Positions 49,101 to 61,200 of a stretch of 64,000 nt of DNA are shown piece after piece. The number at the start of each line of letters is the position of its first letter. The first letter of the stretch is position 1. The notes beneath the pieces are model-generated. The model ran no database searches. It worked only from the letters and a program-made list of their open reading frames with translations, and was not told the origin of the DNA. The translations under genes were made by a program, and so were the position numbers. The stretch comes from Aphis gossypii (Eukaryota > Arthropoda > Insecta > Hemiptera > Aphididae), in assembly GCF_020184175.1 (NCBI RefSeq), contig NC_065531.1, forward strand, positions 39,577,213 through 39,641,212. The letters are read 5' to 3'.

Positions 49101-52100
49101 CCACCTTTAGTCCCTTCCGTTGTATTGTTGAAAATTGCAGCTGCCCCTATGTGAGTGTTATGCTTAATAGGCAGGAATAGTCATTAAATAGAGTAAAGTT
49201 AAGGTTTTAGAATTACAATTGTATTCATTCGTTTCCCGTAAAATTAAATACATGTAATATAATAAAATAATATTATGTTTTATAATTTAAAATTTTACGA
49301 AAAATATCTAATATTCTAAAATATTTATCATTCATATTATCAAGTCGGACTATATTTGACTGACGTTTATCAGTTATACCTATATACACATTACACAATA
49401 CCTTCAATAATCGATTTACATAGTATTATATTTATATAGAATGAATGGCTATATTCTACATGTATGTATGTGGGATTTCCTAAACCAATAAACAATAACA
49501 ATTACCTATAATAAGAATATTATTTTGTAAACTTTTTGAATTTAAATCATGGCTATTTTATTATTAATACTCAAGGCATTGTTAGATGTATTTTAATAGA
49601 ATTTGTATAGTCAGCCGTTTAAGATACAAGTATGAGTGCGTATTAGCTTAAATTCATAAGTCATAACTCATAACAGTCATAAACCTTTAAAAATAATATA
49701 TTATAGAGTGGTAAGTGGTATCATATTTAATACTGTAAACGTACAATTCATTTTTGACAATCTTACATACGTCATACACCAAACACTTTAAAGATATACA
49801 ATTACAAAATTATTATGATTTACATTCAAACAAAAGACGATTATAGTTAAGTTCAAATTGTTAACCCACGTTTAATACTTATAACTCATATAAGTATAAG
49901 TTGTATAACAATAAAAAGTAGCCATTTACTTCACATTCGGAGAATGATCTATTTTGATTTTTCGTAGGTAGGTATGTACAAAAAAAAAAAATTATTATAT
50001 TATATTATTATTAATAATAATGATAAAATATCCGTTAGTTATATATTACTTATATGCGAACGACTCAAAACTTGAAATTACCAACAAGTCAATAATAATA
50101 ATATGTTAATACGTTTTATTTCTTAGACGTATAAATGTATAATTTATATTCACCTACTTAATGCTATCTTTGAACGTTTGAAAAATACAAAAATACTGTC
50201 ACATATTATACAGCCACGTGATCAAATTTGCTTTGAAAATTAGAATACTATACATATTTAGTAGGAAAATATAGCATTTTATGTGTACATATACTAAATA
50301 GGTGTTTAAACTTATTTCCCAACCAAATGTTTTAATCAAACAACTGCAAGTATTGAACTATAATAGCACAATTGAACGTGCTGGTTATTTTATGTACACA
50401 TATATATGACTATTACATTATACCACGGGCACCAATGTTACGTGTTAAAGTTTAAAAAAATATTACTGCAAAAATTACTCAAAACTTGTTTTTAGTTAAT
50501 TATCTATCTATTTACTTGTATAATAGAATTAGGTATCTATATAAAATTATAGTAAATAAAGCAAAACGACTTATAATTAAATCTTATATTTATAATATTA
50601 TTTGTTATTAAATAATTGTAGATTTTCGAAATGACTATACCTATTCAATAACTTATGCATTCATAAATTCATAATACAATTTATATTCTTAATTTAATAA
50701 TAACAGTTGAATAACAAAATAGGTTTTTGTATAATAATTTATTGTATATCATAAATTTAAACGTACGAGTATAGCATTTTAATCCAATATTATTTCCAGG
50801 ATACATTATATAATACATAATTTACATACTTAAATGTAAAAATATGAAGTTAAATTTAAATTGTATTTATACTTATGGATAATTAAAAAATAATTTTATA
50901 AGTTATAATATAATTATTTTTGTATTGGTATTTCATTGAACATTTATAAAAAGAATGATTCTGAATGTGTATAATTATATATCATAACATTCATAACAGT
51001 ATTAGATAATAGAAATATATGAAAATTATGAAAATTATTACTGACTATCAAGTTCATTTACAATATTTAGTAAAATGAATCATGATAGTTGGTAGTGAAT
51101 CAAAAACAGGCAATCACTTTCGCCTATCGTTATATAATATATTAGTACATTACCTATCTATAAAAGTATAATAAACCAAAATAGAACATAAAACACGAAA
51201 TTTAGTTTCAGTAGATTTTAAATTTGTTAAAAGTATTTTTATTTAAAAACTTCAAATTTCTCTCGATAAATCTTTTATTCCATAAATTACTCAAGCATTT
51301 CATTAAAACGCCCGGACAATAAGAATAAAAGAATTTTAAATAATTATTCATACAATTGTACTGCCCAAAAATGTCTAGGCAGCGTGTAGAATTCCCAGAT
51401 TTTTCACACTGACCAAAACGTATGCAGCAAAAATAACAAAATTCAAACATGACGTTCATTAAATCACGAACTCTCATCACACTCCAAACATATGGTGGTG
51501 CTGCTAGACCATATAAGTACACCATATGTTTTTTTGCCCATCCATGTGCACGAGAGCTGTGACTTCGTTCATTTCAATTATCGGTCGTCTAACGTCTACA
51601 TTATTGTATATCATTTATTATAGTATACATGTATAATGTTTATTTTTTCAAGCACTTCACTTCTTTTAGACACAGAACTCGAATCGTTTGGTTTATATAA
51701 ATCAGTACACACAATCAAAATGATACGTGTAAAATTATGACAAAAAAAAAAATAAATATTAAGTATAGTCAATCGGGCAAAAATCAAAATCGAGCAAAAT
51801 ACTGAAAGTTTAAAACATATTATATCCATCATACATTCTAACAAAATATGTAATATTTATATGTGATTGAAAAATCAATTTTCATGTAATCACTAAAATA
51901 TGTTTTTATTTTTGTACGATTTATTTATTGATTAATTTACCCATAACTCATATAAGGACTGCCAAGAAAGAAATTACCTGAAACGTTTTTACTTTGTACA
52001 CACTTATTACATTTCATTACTAAACGTCACACAACAATGGGACAACCGAGTCAGTACAATTTAAAAAAAAATCGTTTAGCTTCCAAAGTCGTTATTGAAT

Positions 52101-53003
52101 TTTATGCTCGGTCGAGTACGTTTACGACTGGCGTCAAGCAAAACGCACGGAGCGACGAATGCTATTTTCGCTAAATGAACGAGGTAAAAATATATATTAT
52201 TATATTATTATAATCAACACAATTTGTTTTTGAAAAACCACCTTATTGCAAGTCGGTGAAATTGGTCAAGTCCGGATTTAACGACGTGCTGTTAAACATG
52301 TACGCCGCAAATTATGGTACGTATGTTATAGGTACTATGTGCACGCAATCTCATAGTCAGAAATTTTTTTCTTACACCGTTTGTAATAATAATAAAGATC
52401 ACTTGTCGCTCACTCAGTCACTCGCTCATCTGTGGCAAAGGAGTGGTCGTAAAAAGTCGTGTGAACGAAATCGTAAAAACAATTTTTCTTCCGTTATAAA
52501 AAAAAAATTATATAAGATTCGATTAAACTGTATATGAGATTCAACCGTTTCAACCGTTGTAATTATATACCCGAGACCATAATATCATATTATTTTACAG
52601 ATGTATCCGGCGCGGTTTAATAAGATCGCTAGGTACTTTCACGACGATTGCAGATAATTAACTGCAACGATATTATTGTGTGGCTTACAAAAAATGTAAA
52701 ATATTAACTCGCCCGTCGATCAAACCTTTTTCAATTCAAAGATGTAAAATTTGAACTGACGAAGTGTCAACAGGACAATCAAAAATAAAAATTCTATGCG
52801 AATAACATAGATAATATACTTATATACATCTACTATAATCTATGGCAAATAAACCTTCTTTTTTCCCCGACCACATCGTCACTAAATTATAGTACCTATA
52901 ATTTATTATAAATTTATAAAACTGATTAAATTTTTGTCAAAATAACAATTTCATATTATCACTGAAAAAATGTATGACTTAATCATTATAAGTTAAAAAT
53001 ATT
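46196..53003. other. Intergenic, no gene supported
   Basis: About 6.8 kb of AT-rich DNA. A poly-G run lies near 46759-46768. The minus-strand frame at 51208-51525 (105 codons) has no recognised domain and was not accepted. No element ends could be delimited. Confidence 0.5.
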
Positions 53004-53066
53004 TCCGGGAGGAAGTAATGCGAAAGCGGTCCTCTCGCGGTTGTCGGTTCCAATCTGAAAAAAAAA
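53004..53066 (+). mobile_element. Micro-retroposon copy 3 with 13-bp target duplication
   Basis: A 63-bp insert with the same core as copies 1 and 2 (GGGAGGAAGTAATGCG, AAAGCGGTCC). It then has a T-arm-like segment GTCGGTTCCAATCTGA and an A tail. Flanks are the identical 13-mer AGTTAAAAATATT (52991-53003 and 53067-53079). It has the clearest internal B-box-like sequence of the three copies. Confidence 0.85.
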
Positions 53067-53079
53067 AGTTAAAAATATT

Positions 53080-56000
53080 AATATATAACCCGTTGTACTT
53101 AAATTATTGATGGTAATTCGTAATAATATTGTTGCATTATTTGACCACTTAATTGACTGAGCAAAACATCATCGATCGGATGATACGATCATTATTAGTT
53201 ATTACAAACGATTCGATAATAATATAACATCGGAATTAAGATTAGACTAAATTTTTAATTTAGATAGGTACCCAATATAATAATACTGCCGAACTATTAT
53301 CAATTTTATCGTAGTGATATTAATAATAGGCATGTGCTGATGTCCTTTTGTGTGGACACAATTTGGCCAAATGGCATATTGTTAGATATAATAATATTAT
53401 AACCGTGATAATAATATTATTATGTGCTTATTGACTATTGTCCGTAATAATTTCGTTCTGTTGGCCTGGTTCGTTTGATTAGGAATAATATCGTTCACGC
53501 TGTCCAAAAACCGTTTATAATTTCAAAGGTCACTACAGTTAAAGGTCAAATGGTTTTGTCGCGTACGAAATTAATGGCGATAAGATTTATTTCTTGCGCA
53601 GTCTGCATAATATAATCTTTGTATGTATGTAGTCATGACGAACGGCCATTATCAATTTCATATTTTAAATCCAATTTCTACAACCGTGCCACTGTCGCGT
53701 TGTGCAGACATTATAATATTATTATTGTTGTGTGCTCGAACGCGCTATAATGCTACGACTGACGGATTACAGGAATAAAAAATAATATGATTGTCCCGAC
53801 ACGCGTCTGCGTTCGGAATACAAAAGTTAATAACAATTATTATCGAGAGAGAGAGAGATAGAGAAAAATAAAAAGGGTAGACCGGTTTAAACACGAAGTG
53901 AGGGGATGTCGTGATACTGCACCTGGCCTTATAACACATAACCTAGCTATATATATGTATTTTATAATATATTCATCGTACGTAATATTTTGTATCGGAG
54001 CGGAGTTTGTGTGAGGGGAAACACAGCTGAGGACGGTAGTGCGTATCTCTATTGTGAACGCACCGAACGAAACTCTGCCGTACCTACGTACGTTTCATAA
54101 GTCGTAAGTAAGTAGGTAGGTAGACGAAGTAAAAAATGTAATGTAAAACGTTTAAAAAATATTCCAAACCGAAATCGAACAGTGTTAGGCCGCGCGCGAC
54201 ATTCCGAAGACGCGTTATAATTGATAATCGATAACGACTCCTAAGTCTTACGCACACGAGTAGACGGAGATCAAGTCAAGTCGCGTCTCCGTCATATAAT
54301 ACTTCGTGGCTGGTACGTCCCGTCGTATATAAGTAGGTACACAGAAACTGTATAGGTGCATTGCGCCTGTTTACTGAAATGGTGAAACGATACTTGAAAA
54401 AACGTCTCTGACGTGAGGGAAGATAAAAATTAACGAACCTTAATACTGTTAAAATTGTTTTTTTTTTTTTTGTAAGAAGCCTGTATAATATTTTAACATA
54501 TTATATTAACACTATGATACGTATACTTAATTGTTTTTTAATTTTTTGTATTTCACCTATAGTGGCTATTGCCTAATAAATATTATGTTTAGAAAATATT
54601 TCGTATGGGGAAGAGAGTGCGTATATACAACTTTAGTCCTCGGCCAAGCCTGTGGACACTAATCGTTTCTAAACGAAAAACCAAATAGTATACTGTAGTA
54701 ACACTATCACTATGGTATATAAGACGCGGTTATTCCTGACGATTCGGAATGCACTACGAAGTTCTGTTATTTACGAACGTATTATGTTGTTTTTAATAAT
54801 ATATAATAGTATTATGTGTAGCTGCTGAATGCAACGATTCAAATTAAATAGTTTAATTATACCACAAACCGGTTTATCGAGTAAGTTTATTAGTTATTAT
54901 ACCGTTGTTTACGATTAAACAATTTATTATAATTTCTAGATTCTGTAAAGGTGCCATTTTTTTCTTTCGTTTTCTATTAAATATTACATTTTTTATATCG
55001 TTTAATAAGTTGTACTACAAGTATGGCAATAGCCAAATTTAGTTTAACAATTGAGTTTATACGTTGTACAGTTAAGCACAAGTACAGTACAAACTACACA
55101 CCCGTGGCCTTCGACGAATTAACGTACGACTAAAACGATATTGACCAAAATTAATAACGGTTTGAAACGATATTAAATGCTTACAATTAGGTGGTTTGTT
55201 GAAATAAAACATTACGGTGTCTATGGTCAAAGTATTTGCTTTAAAAACTTTCGACGAGTAATCGAATAGAAGTTTGACTTCGGCATCAGAAAGCGCCCGT
55301 TCAATGATGAATACGTCACGTATGGTGTAATGTTTTTTTAAAAACAATTTTATCGACGAAGAATTTTGATAAGTTATCATAATAAAGACATGATTACGTA
55401 GTTCTCTGTTCGTCCGACCACCGCTATCTCGGTCAAGTATTATCGACACTCGACGAGTGAACCAAATGCGATACAGTTGAATTTTATAAGAATCCCCTTA
55501 ACAAATATTAAATATTACCACGTTTTTTGATGATATTATTACAAGTACCTATAGATAGTGATAGTGTGTATATATAGACAAGCCGGGTGGCTCGTTGCAT
55601 TACTGCAGGTAAAACGTAACACGAAAACCTGCAAAGCGTCGTCGGCGCGACAGGCCTACACCGTCGACAAAAATAATGGCTCGTCTTAATATTTTTATTT
55701 ATCTATATATCGACGACGACGACGATTATTACGAGTCGACGAACCGCACACGTGTAATGGGTTCTTTTATTATAATATTCTTAACACTTTGTGTTCGCGT
55801 ACACACTCATCGTATGTCAGCTATATCCCACGCGAGTTATTCAATATATAACAACAACACCACAACAACAACCACAACACTATAACTAAATTATATCGCG
55901 ACACATTGCAAACGATGCGTATCGTAATTCGCTCGGCGCTCGCAAATATCCGGCGGGGGAGGTCCGGCGACTTACTGTGTTTTAATAACGACGACGATGA

Positions 56001-56560
56001 TAATGATATTATAACGTGATTATTACTCGACAATGCGACGTCGTCTCTCATCATTGGCGGGCGGTCGTCCAGAGTGAAACGAAATAAAGAACACGAAATA
56101 ATACGATAATTTGTTACGGCCAACGTATGCGTGCCGACAAACCGACGGCCCCGACACCCCATCGTCACGGTGTACGGGACACCCCCTAAAAACGACGACC
56201 CACAGAGGGTTAGATCGAGGGGACGCGCTTATTTACACGTAGTTTTCCCGATTCGACGATATCCCTCCACAACGTTCGTCCCCCCAAACACGCGCGCCGT
56301 ACACATGTATGATATTATATAGTAATAACATAATATATACAGTCTTATTAAAACGATAGAATATTGTCAGATAATACGTTTTACGAATGAAAAAACAAAG
56401 TATTTACATAAACGCGGATGAATTAATACATAATAATACGTTTTATCGAGAGTAGAACGAATAGTGTCTTGAGAGGGGGGTAAATGAGCACAATATCCAT
56501 TCTGTAACGAGATGCAAAATCACGTTTCCACACGAGTGCAGCATTTTCGGTAAATAATAT
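53080..56560. other. Intergenic upstream of inx7, no gene supported
   Basis: AT-rich with CpG-enriched patches at about 53990-54330, 55600-55770 and 56000-56300. It has a GA-rich simple repeat at 53843-53865. Non-coding 5' exons or enhancers of the innexin could lie here, but none can be identified by sequence alone. The 125-codon minus-strand frame at 55072-55449 was not accepted. Confidence 0.45.
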
Positions 56561-56579
56561 TATTTTAAATATTAAAAGA

Positions 56580-57007
56580 CGCGTCGTGGACCACCGAATC
56601 ACGACGCAACCACCAGCTGCCGCCCGCAACCACCACCACCACCGCCGCCGTCGCCGCCGAAGGGCGGGCGGACCACGTGCGCCACACGACCGGACGAGAC
56701 GAGTGGTGCGCGCGGCCGCTCGAAAAACGGATCGCCGCCGCAGCCACAGCCGCGCCGCCATCCTCGCCGGGGCTGAGCGCGGTGGGGGTCGCCGCCGCCG
56801 TTGCAACCGGTGCGGTGTGCGTCGTCGGTTCGCGCGCGCCAGTCGTAGTGTTACGCGCGCGACAGCGTCTACGCGTGTTTTGTGCATTGTCGTTGTTTTT
56901 TGTTTTGTTTTTCTCGCGGCGGTGCGTTTCGTGTCGAACGTTTCACGTTTGTTCGCGTTCTCTGTACTCGGCGGGCGGACGGTACCAGTTCGTAGCCCAA
57001 TCTCGCC
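56580..57007 (+). promoter_or_regulatory. CpG-rich 5' flank of inx7
   Basis: A strongly GC- and CpG-rich stretch with CCG/CCACC runs directly precedes the innexin ATG. It probably contains the 5' leader and core promoter. The long open frames across it on both strands result from lack of AT-rich stop codons. Confidence 0.4.
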
Positions 57008-58180
57008 ATGATCGGCGTGTTCAGCACGGTCGTCAGCCAGTCCCGGCTCACCCGGATCCGGCTGGTGACCATCGACAACCCGGCTTTCCGCGTCCACTAC
57101 AGGCTGACGTTCGCCATACTGTTGGCTTGCACCACGCTGGTGTGCAGCCGTCAGTACATCGGAGAGCACATCCGGTGCATCGCCACCGGCGTGCCCAACA
57201 ACGTCGTCAACACGTTCTGCTTCTTCACCGCCACGTACACCGTGCCGGACACCAACCACTCGGCGCACCCGGGCGTCGGCCCCGTGCACTGGGACTCGCG
57301 CACCGTCCGCCACTCGTACTACCAGTGGGTGCCGTTCGTGCTGTTCGGCCAGGCCCTGTTGTTCTACCTTCCCCATCTCATGTGGCGTTCGTACGAGGCG
57401 GGCACCATCAAGCTGCTCGTCAACGGGCTGCAGCGACTGTACCTGAAGGTGGACGGCGACCAGGACGTGACCGTGCCCGGCGTCAGGAGCATACCGTCCG
57501 AGGCGACCAGGTGGGCCAAACTGCGGGAGGTCATGAACCACTTGGACACGGTCAACCGGTTCCGGTTGAACCGCAACTGGGCGGCGGTGCTCATCGGGTG
57601 CGAGGTGCTCAACCTGGTCAACGTCGTGTTCCAGATGAAGCTCATGGACAAGTTCCTGGGCGGCCAGTTCTACGGGTACGGTCTGCACGCGTTCGACGAC
57701 GACAACGGCGACAGGATGTTCGACCAGGTGTTCCCCAAGATGACCAAGTGCGACTTCCACAAGTTCGGTCCTTCCGGCACCATGCAGACGCACGACGCCA
57801 TGTGCGTGATGGCGCTCAACATCATCAACGAGAAGATCTACGCGGTCCTGTGGTTCTGGTTCGTGCTCGTCCTGCTGCCCGTCAGCGTGGCCGCTCTCGT
57901 GTGGCGCGGCGTCCAGTACGTCCTCCACTCGCGCGAGTCGTTCAACCGGCTGCTGCTGCGCGAGGCGTCTCCTGGCGCCCGTCTCGACCCCGTCGACCTG
58001 GCCATCATCGCCAGGCAGACGACGTACTCCGACTGGCTGTTCATGTACTACTTGTCCGGCAACATGGACGGCGCCGTCTTCCGGGACCTGTTGCACAGCT
58101 ACGCCACCGGACTCCGGAAGGAACCGGGTTCGCAGGACAGCGACGACGACGACACGGCGCCGCTGGGCAAGGCCATCTGA
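57008..58180 (+). CDS. inx7: Innexin Inx7-type gap-junction subunit, intronless CDS
   Basis: A single 390-residue open frame, full length for an innexin. Four membrane helices are apparent. Extracellular loop cysteines are Cys57 and Cys71, then Cys248 and Cys266. YYQWV occurs at 104-108 and MALNIINEKIY precedes helix 4. The segment SRQYIGEHI with NTFCFF, and the HYRLTF start of helix 1, point to the Inx7 subgroup rather than Inx1 or Inx2. The C-tail is acidic (SDDDD). The ATG has a good context (CGCCATG) and aligns with family N-termini. Codon usage is extremely GC-rich at third positions, unlike the AT-rich surroundings, and the coding region has no intron. The subunit would form intercellular or hemichannels in the plasma membrane, alone or with other innexins. 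Assignment to the innexin family is certain; subgroup assignment is likely. Confidence 0.95.
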   Translation: MIGVFSTVVSQSRLTRIRLVTIDNPAFRVHYRLTFAILLACTTLVCSRQYIGEHIRCIATGVPNNVVNTFCFFTATYTVPDTNHSAHPGVGPVHWDSRTVRHSYYQWVPFVLFGQALLFYLPHLMWRSYEAGTIKLLVNGLQRLYLKVDGDQDVTVPGVRSIPSEATRWAKLREVMNHLDTVNRFRLNRNWAAVLIGCEVLNLVNVVFQMKLMDKFLGGQFYGYGLHAFDDDNGDRMFDQVFPKMTKCDFHKFGPSGTMQTHDAMCVMALNIINEKIYAVLWFWFVLVLLPVSVAALVWRGVQYVLHSRESFNRLLLREASPGARLDPVDLAIIARQTTYSDWLFMYYLSGNMDGAVFRDLLHSYATGLRKEPGSQDSDDDDTAPLGKAI

Positions 58181-58292
58181 TCGCGGACGCCACTGCCATA
58201 TATAATATCGACGCCGCGCCCCTCCGCCACGCGCACCACGACCATATTTCATAATTTAATTCAACACTATTTATATATTATTTTACATATTT

Positions 58293-58298
58293 TATTAA
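58293..58298 (+). terminator. Candidate ATTAAA polyadenylation signal for inx7
   Basis: This variant signal lies about 110 nt past the stop codon, at the transition from GC-rich to AT-rich DNA. It is plausible but not unique, because similar hexamers recur further downstream. Confidence 0.3.
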
Positions 58299-58299
58299 A

Positions 58300-61200
58300 A
58301 TACACTAAGACGTAGACCTGCAAAGGTCGAGTCGAGTTTAGTGTTTGTAGGGTTGTTGGGTCAAATCCCTCATCTCTTTTTCTCAAAAAAACGATCGTGT
58401 GCGCGTGCGCGGCCCCGCGTACGTTTTTTCCTTTCCACCCCATCCCCCTCATCACCACCATCCGTGGTTGCCTATATTTTTCACCGTCATTCTGCGCCCA
58501 CAACCCCAAAACCCATCCCCCCGCCCCCAACAACTCTTGATGTAATCTTTTGGGGACAAATTTTATTACGTACTTAATAGAATATATTACTACTATTATT
58601 TTTATTTGTAATGTCACGATGTTCGCCTGACGATCGTTCTGACCCGCCAATTTTTGATATTTTTTTTTTTTGTACGTTTGTAACTTCTTCCGAATACGTG
58701 CGTTCGAGTCCAAAATTAAACCGATAAAAATTCAATGTCGCGTGCGCATGTGTACGATACAACAATAGTCGGAGAAAAAATATAATAAAATAATAATGGC
58801 AATTAAATTTTATCATTCGTGTACTAAATTTATGTAATAGACGACCGATTGGAGGTACCAGGTACACGCTTCGAAGGTCGTCGTTACACATATTATAATA
58901 TATTTATAGTTTATTAAATATACGCGTGTAGTTTATGCATAAATATTATTATTATTATTATATTTGTACGATTATAATATAAAATGGACTTTATACTCAT
59001 GATGATGACTTGTATATAATATATGTAAAACTCTGTACGTCTCACTATTATTATTATTTTTTTTTCTAATATTTTTAAGTACATAAAATTTATTATAATA
59101 TATTTTAGTTAAACAAAATTAAAGAAAAATTATATCATTAAAAAAAAAATATGACAATTTTTAAATTTTTAACGAAATATATTATACATTATTACATTAT
59201 ATTATGTATATTATATGCGTCATACACTTTTTAATGATAATTAATATAATAATATAAATCAGTTTTGTTCTCTATATAAATATGATGTATATTATATATA
59301 TATATATAAATTATAATAATTGCTGACATGGTTACACACATCACGTTTCGTGATAAGCCATTCTAATGATTATTGTTTCGATATCGTTGTTGTACAGACT
59401 TGCACAATATTTTAATAATATCAATATATACGCAGTATTTTTGAGTACACATGGCGTATACACAACTGCGTATAATATTCACGTATTGGAAAGACTGGGA
59501 TACAATTCGAGTGGTAATAAATATATTAGAACACTGTTCGTGTATACGCGTAATAATTATAATACATTAATATCTGTATTTTGTATACGATATTATTGTA
59601 ATTAGTGATATTTTATAAGTCACTATACTAAAACCACGTGGACGAATAATTATTATCTCCTACATTTTCAACTCGTAATAATAATCGCGTAACGTTATCG
59701 TACGATGTTTATTATAATGATGACGATCGAATACAAATATTGAGTCAATTGTTCCATGTGTGTTTTATTTTATCAAGGCACGACCGTACAGAAACTATAG
59801 CATCCCCTAAAGTTCAAACTCAAGAGTATTTTAATAGCATATTTTGGACTATAAACGTTATTCTACAATCAGCTGTGGTGTTGACTTGTCGTTTTGAGAT
59901 TTTGAACACGGATAGCTTCTTACTGTTTAACAATATCATTTTTATGTCGTGTTTGGAATGTATCTTCATAATGTCTCGGCGTATATCAAAATGTATTGAC
60001 CACGAAATTTGGCTCTAACTGCGCCTACGTCGAGCGGGCTCGATTTAAATCTAGTTTTAAATAATAAAAATATTATCTACAAATGTGTCTGCCACGCGGA
60101 TGATGATTATTGGGTACGACTATCGCCGAGCTGCAGCAGTAATGTAAACAAACACGCACGCCACCATGAATGTTGCAACGATCGCATTTTAATAAATATT
60201 ATTATAATATAATATTATTATATTTTTTGTGTCTAGTCACGACGATCGTTTCTTATAAACGAAATTGCTGGTATTATAATATATACAGTACGATATTATA
60301 TTGTATTAGTGGGCTATATTATTATACGGGTACGTCAACCGATTCCGTCACAACTTAACGACGATAATAATTGTACTCCGGAGGAGAACCGCACGACGAT
60401 GACATTTGAAAACCCACAAAAGTAGTTGACTAATGGTCCGGACTTCGATGTGACATGTTTCAGTCGTATTATTTTTTTCTATGCTCAATTCCTCCTTCGA
60501 AAACAAAATAAACGTCGTTTTTGGTGGACGGATATTAATAAGAATGGAGGTCTACTTCTAAATATAGAATGTTTAGGTTTTTCGATGAGATACGTGATGG
60601 TTCTATTTATGTAACTATCTATGATTTTGCTATAACATAACATGTATGATGTGCATTGTGCATAATATTATAATTAATAATACGATCGTACAGTAAGTAG
60701 TAGACTAAATAGGAGCTTAAACTTAAATTTAATCAAGTTCGAGAGTAAGTACAAGAAGAATGTACGCCCTATTCAATTTAAAAAATAACATACAAGGTAT
60801 AATTATTACGTATTAAATTTTGGTGAGTATGATAAATCAAATTTTTCAAATTTTTGTCTACCCACTGCAAATATAATTTTACAAGCAAATCAAATATGTT
60901 TTTCATTTTTCCCTAGTATCACTTGAAATTTAATATTATACTATTACTACAACGTTTAAATACGAAACATGAAAAAATATTTGTTTACTTTTTACTTTAT
61001 AAAATAAGGTCGTCGATCCGAAATGTATATGTAAGTGGATCGTCGGTGCGCATTATATCGAATAATAGGTATCATCATAATACTATTATTATAATATACC
61101 TATTAACATTATTATATAATATACTGCACATAACAAGTATTTAGTATATTCGCTGTATAGCGACTACCGTAAAAAGTAAATTGATTCGCGGTGAACGGTG

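Noticed and set aside
51208..51525. 105-codon minus-strand frame rich in Cys and aromatic residues
   Set aside because: No recognised family and no coding-like base composition. It stays possible as an exon, but there is no support without transcripts.
55072..55449. 125-codon minus-strand frame with an ALSDAEVKLLF-like stretch
   Set aside because: The stretch vaguely recalls ends of concanavalin/LamG-like domains, but the frame starts with GTG and has no complete domain. It is treated as unsupported.
56423..58252. 609-codon open frame on the minus strand over inx7
   Set aside because: It is antisense to a clear innexin and arises from GC-rich codons with few stop triplets. Its translation is Arg/Val/His-rich with no domain. 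The 525-codon plus-strand frame at 56677-58254 is rejected for the same reason.
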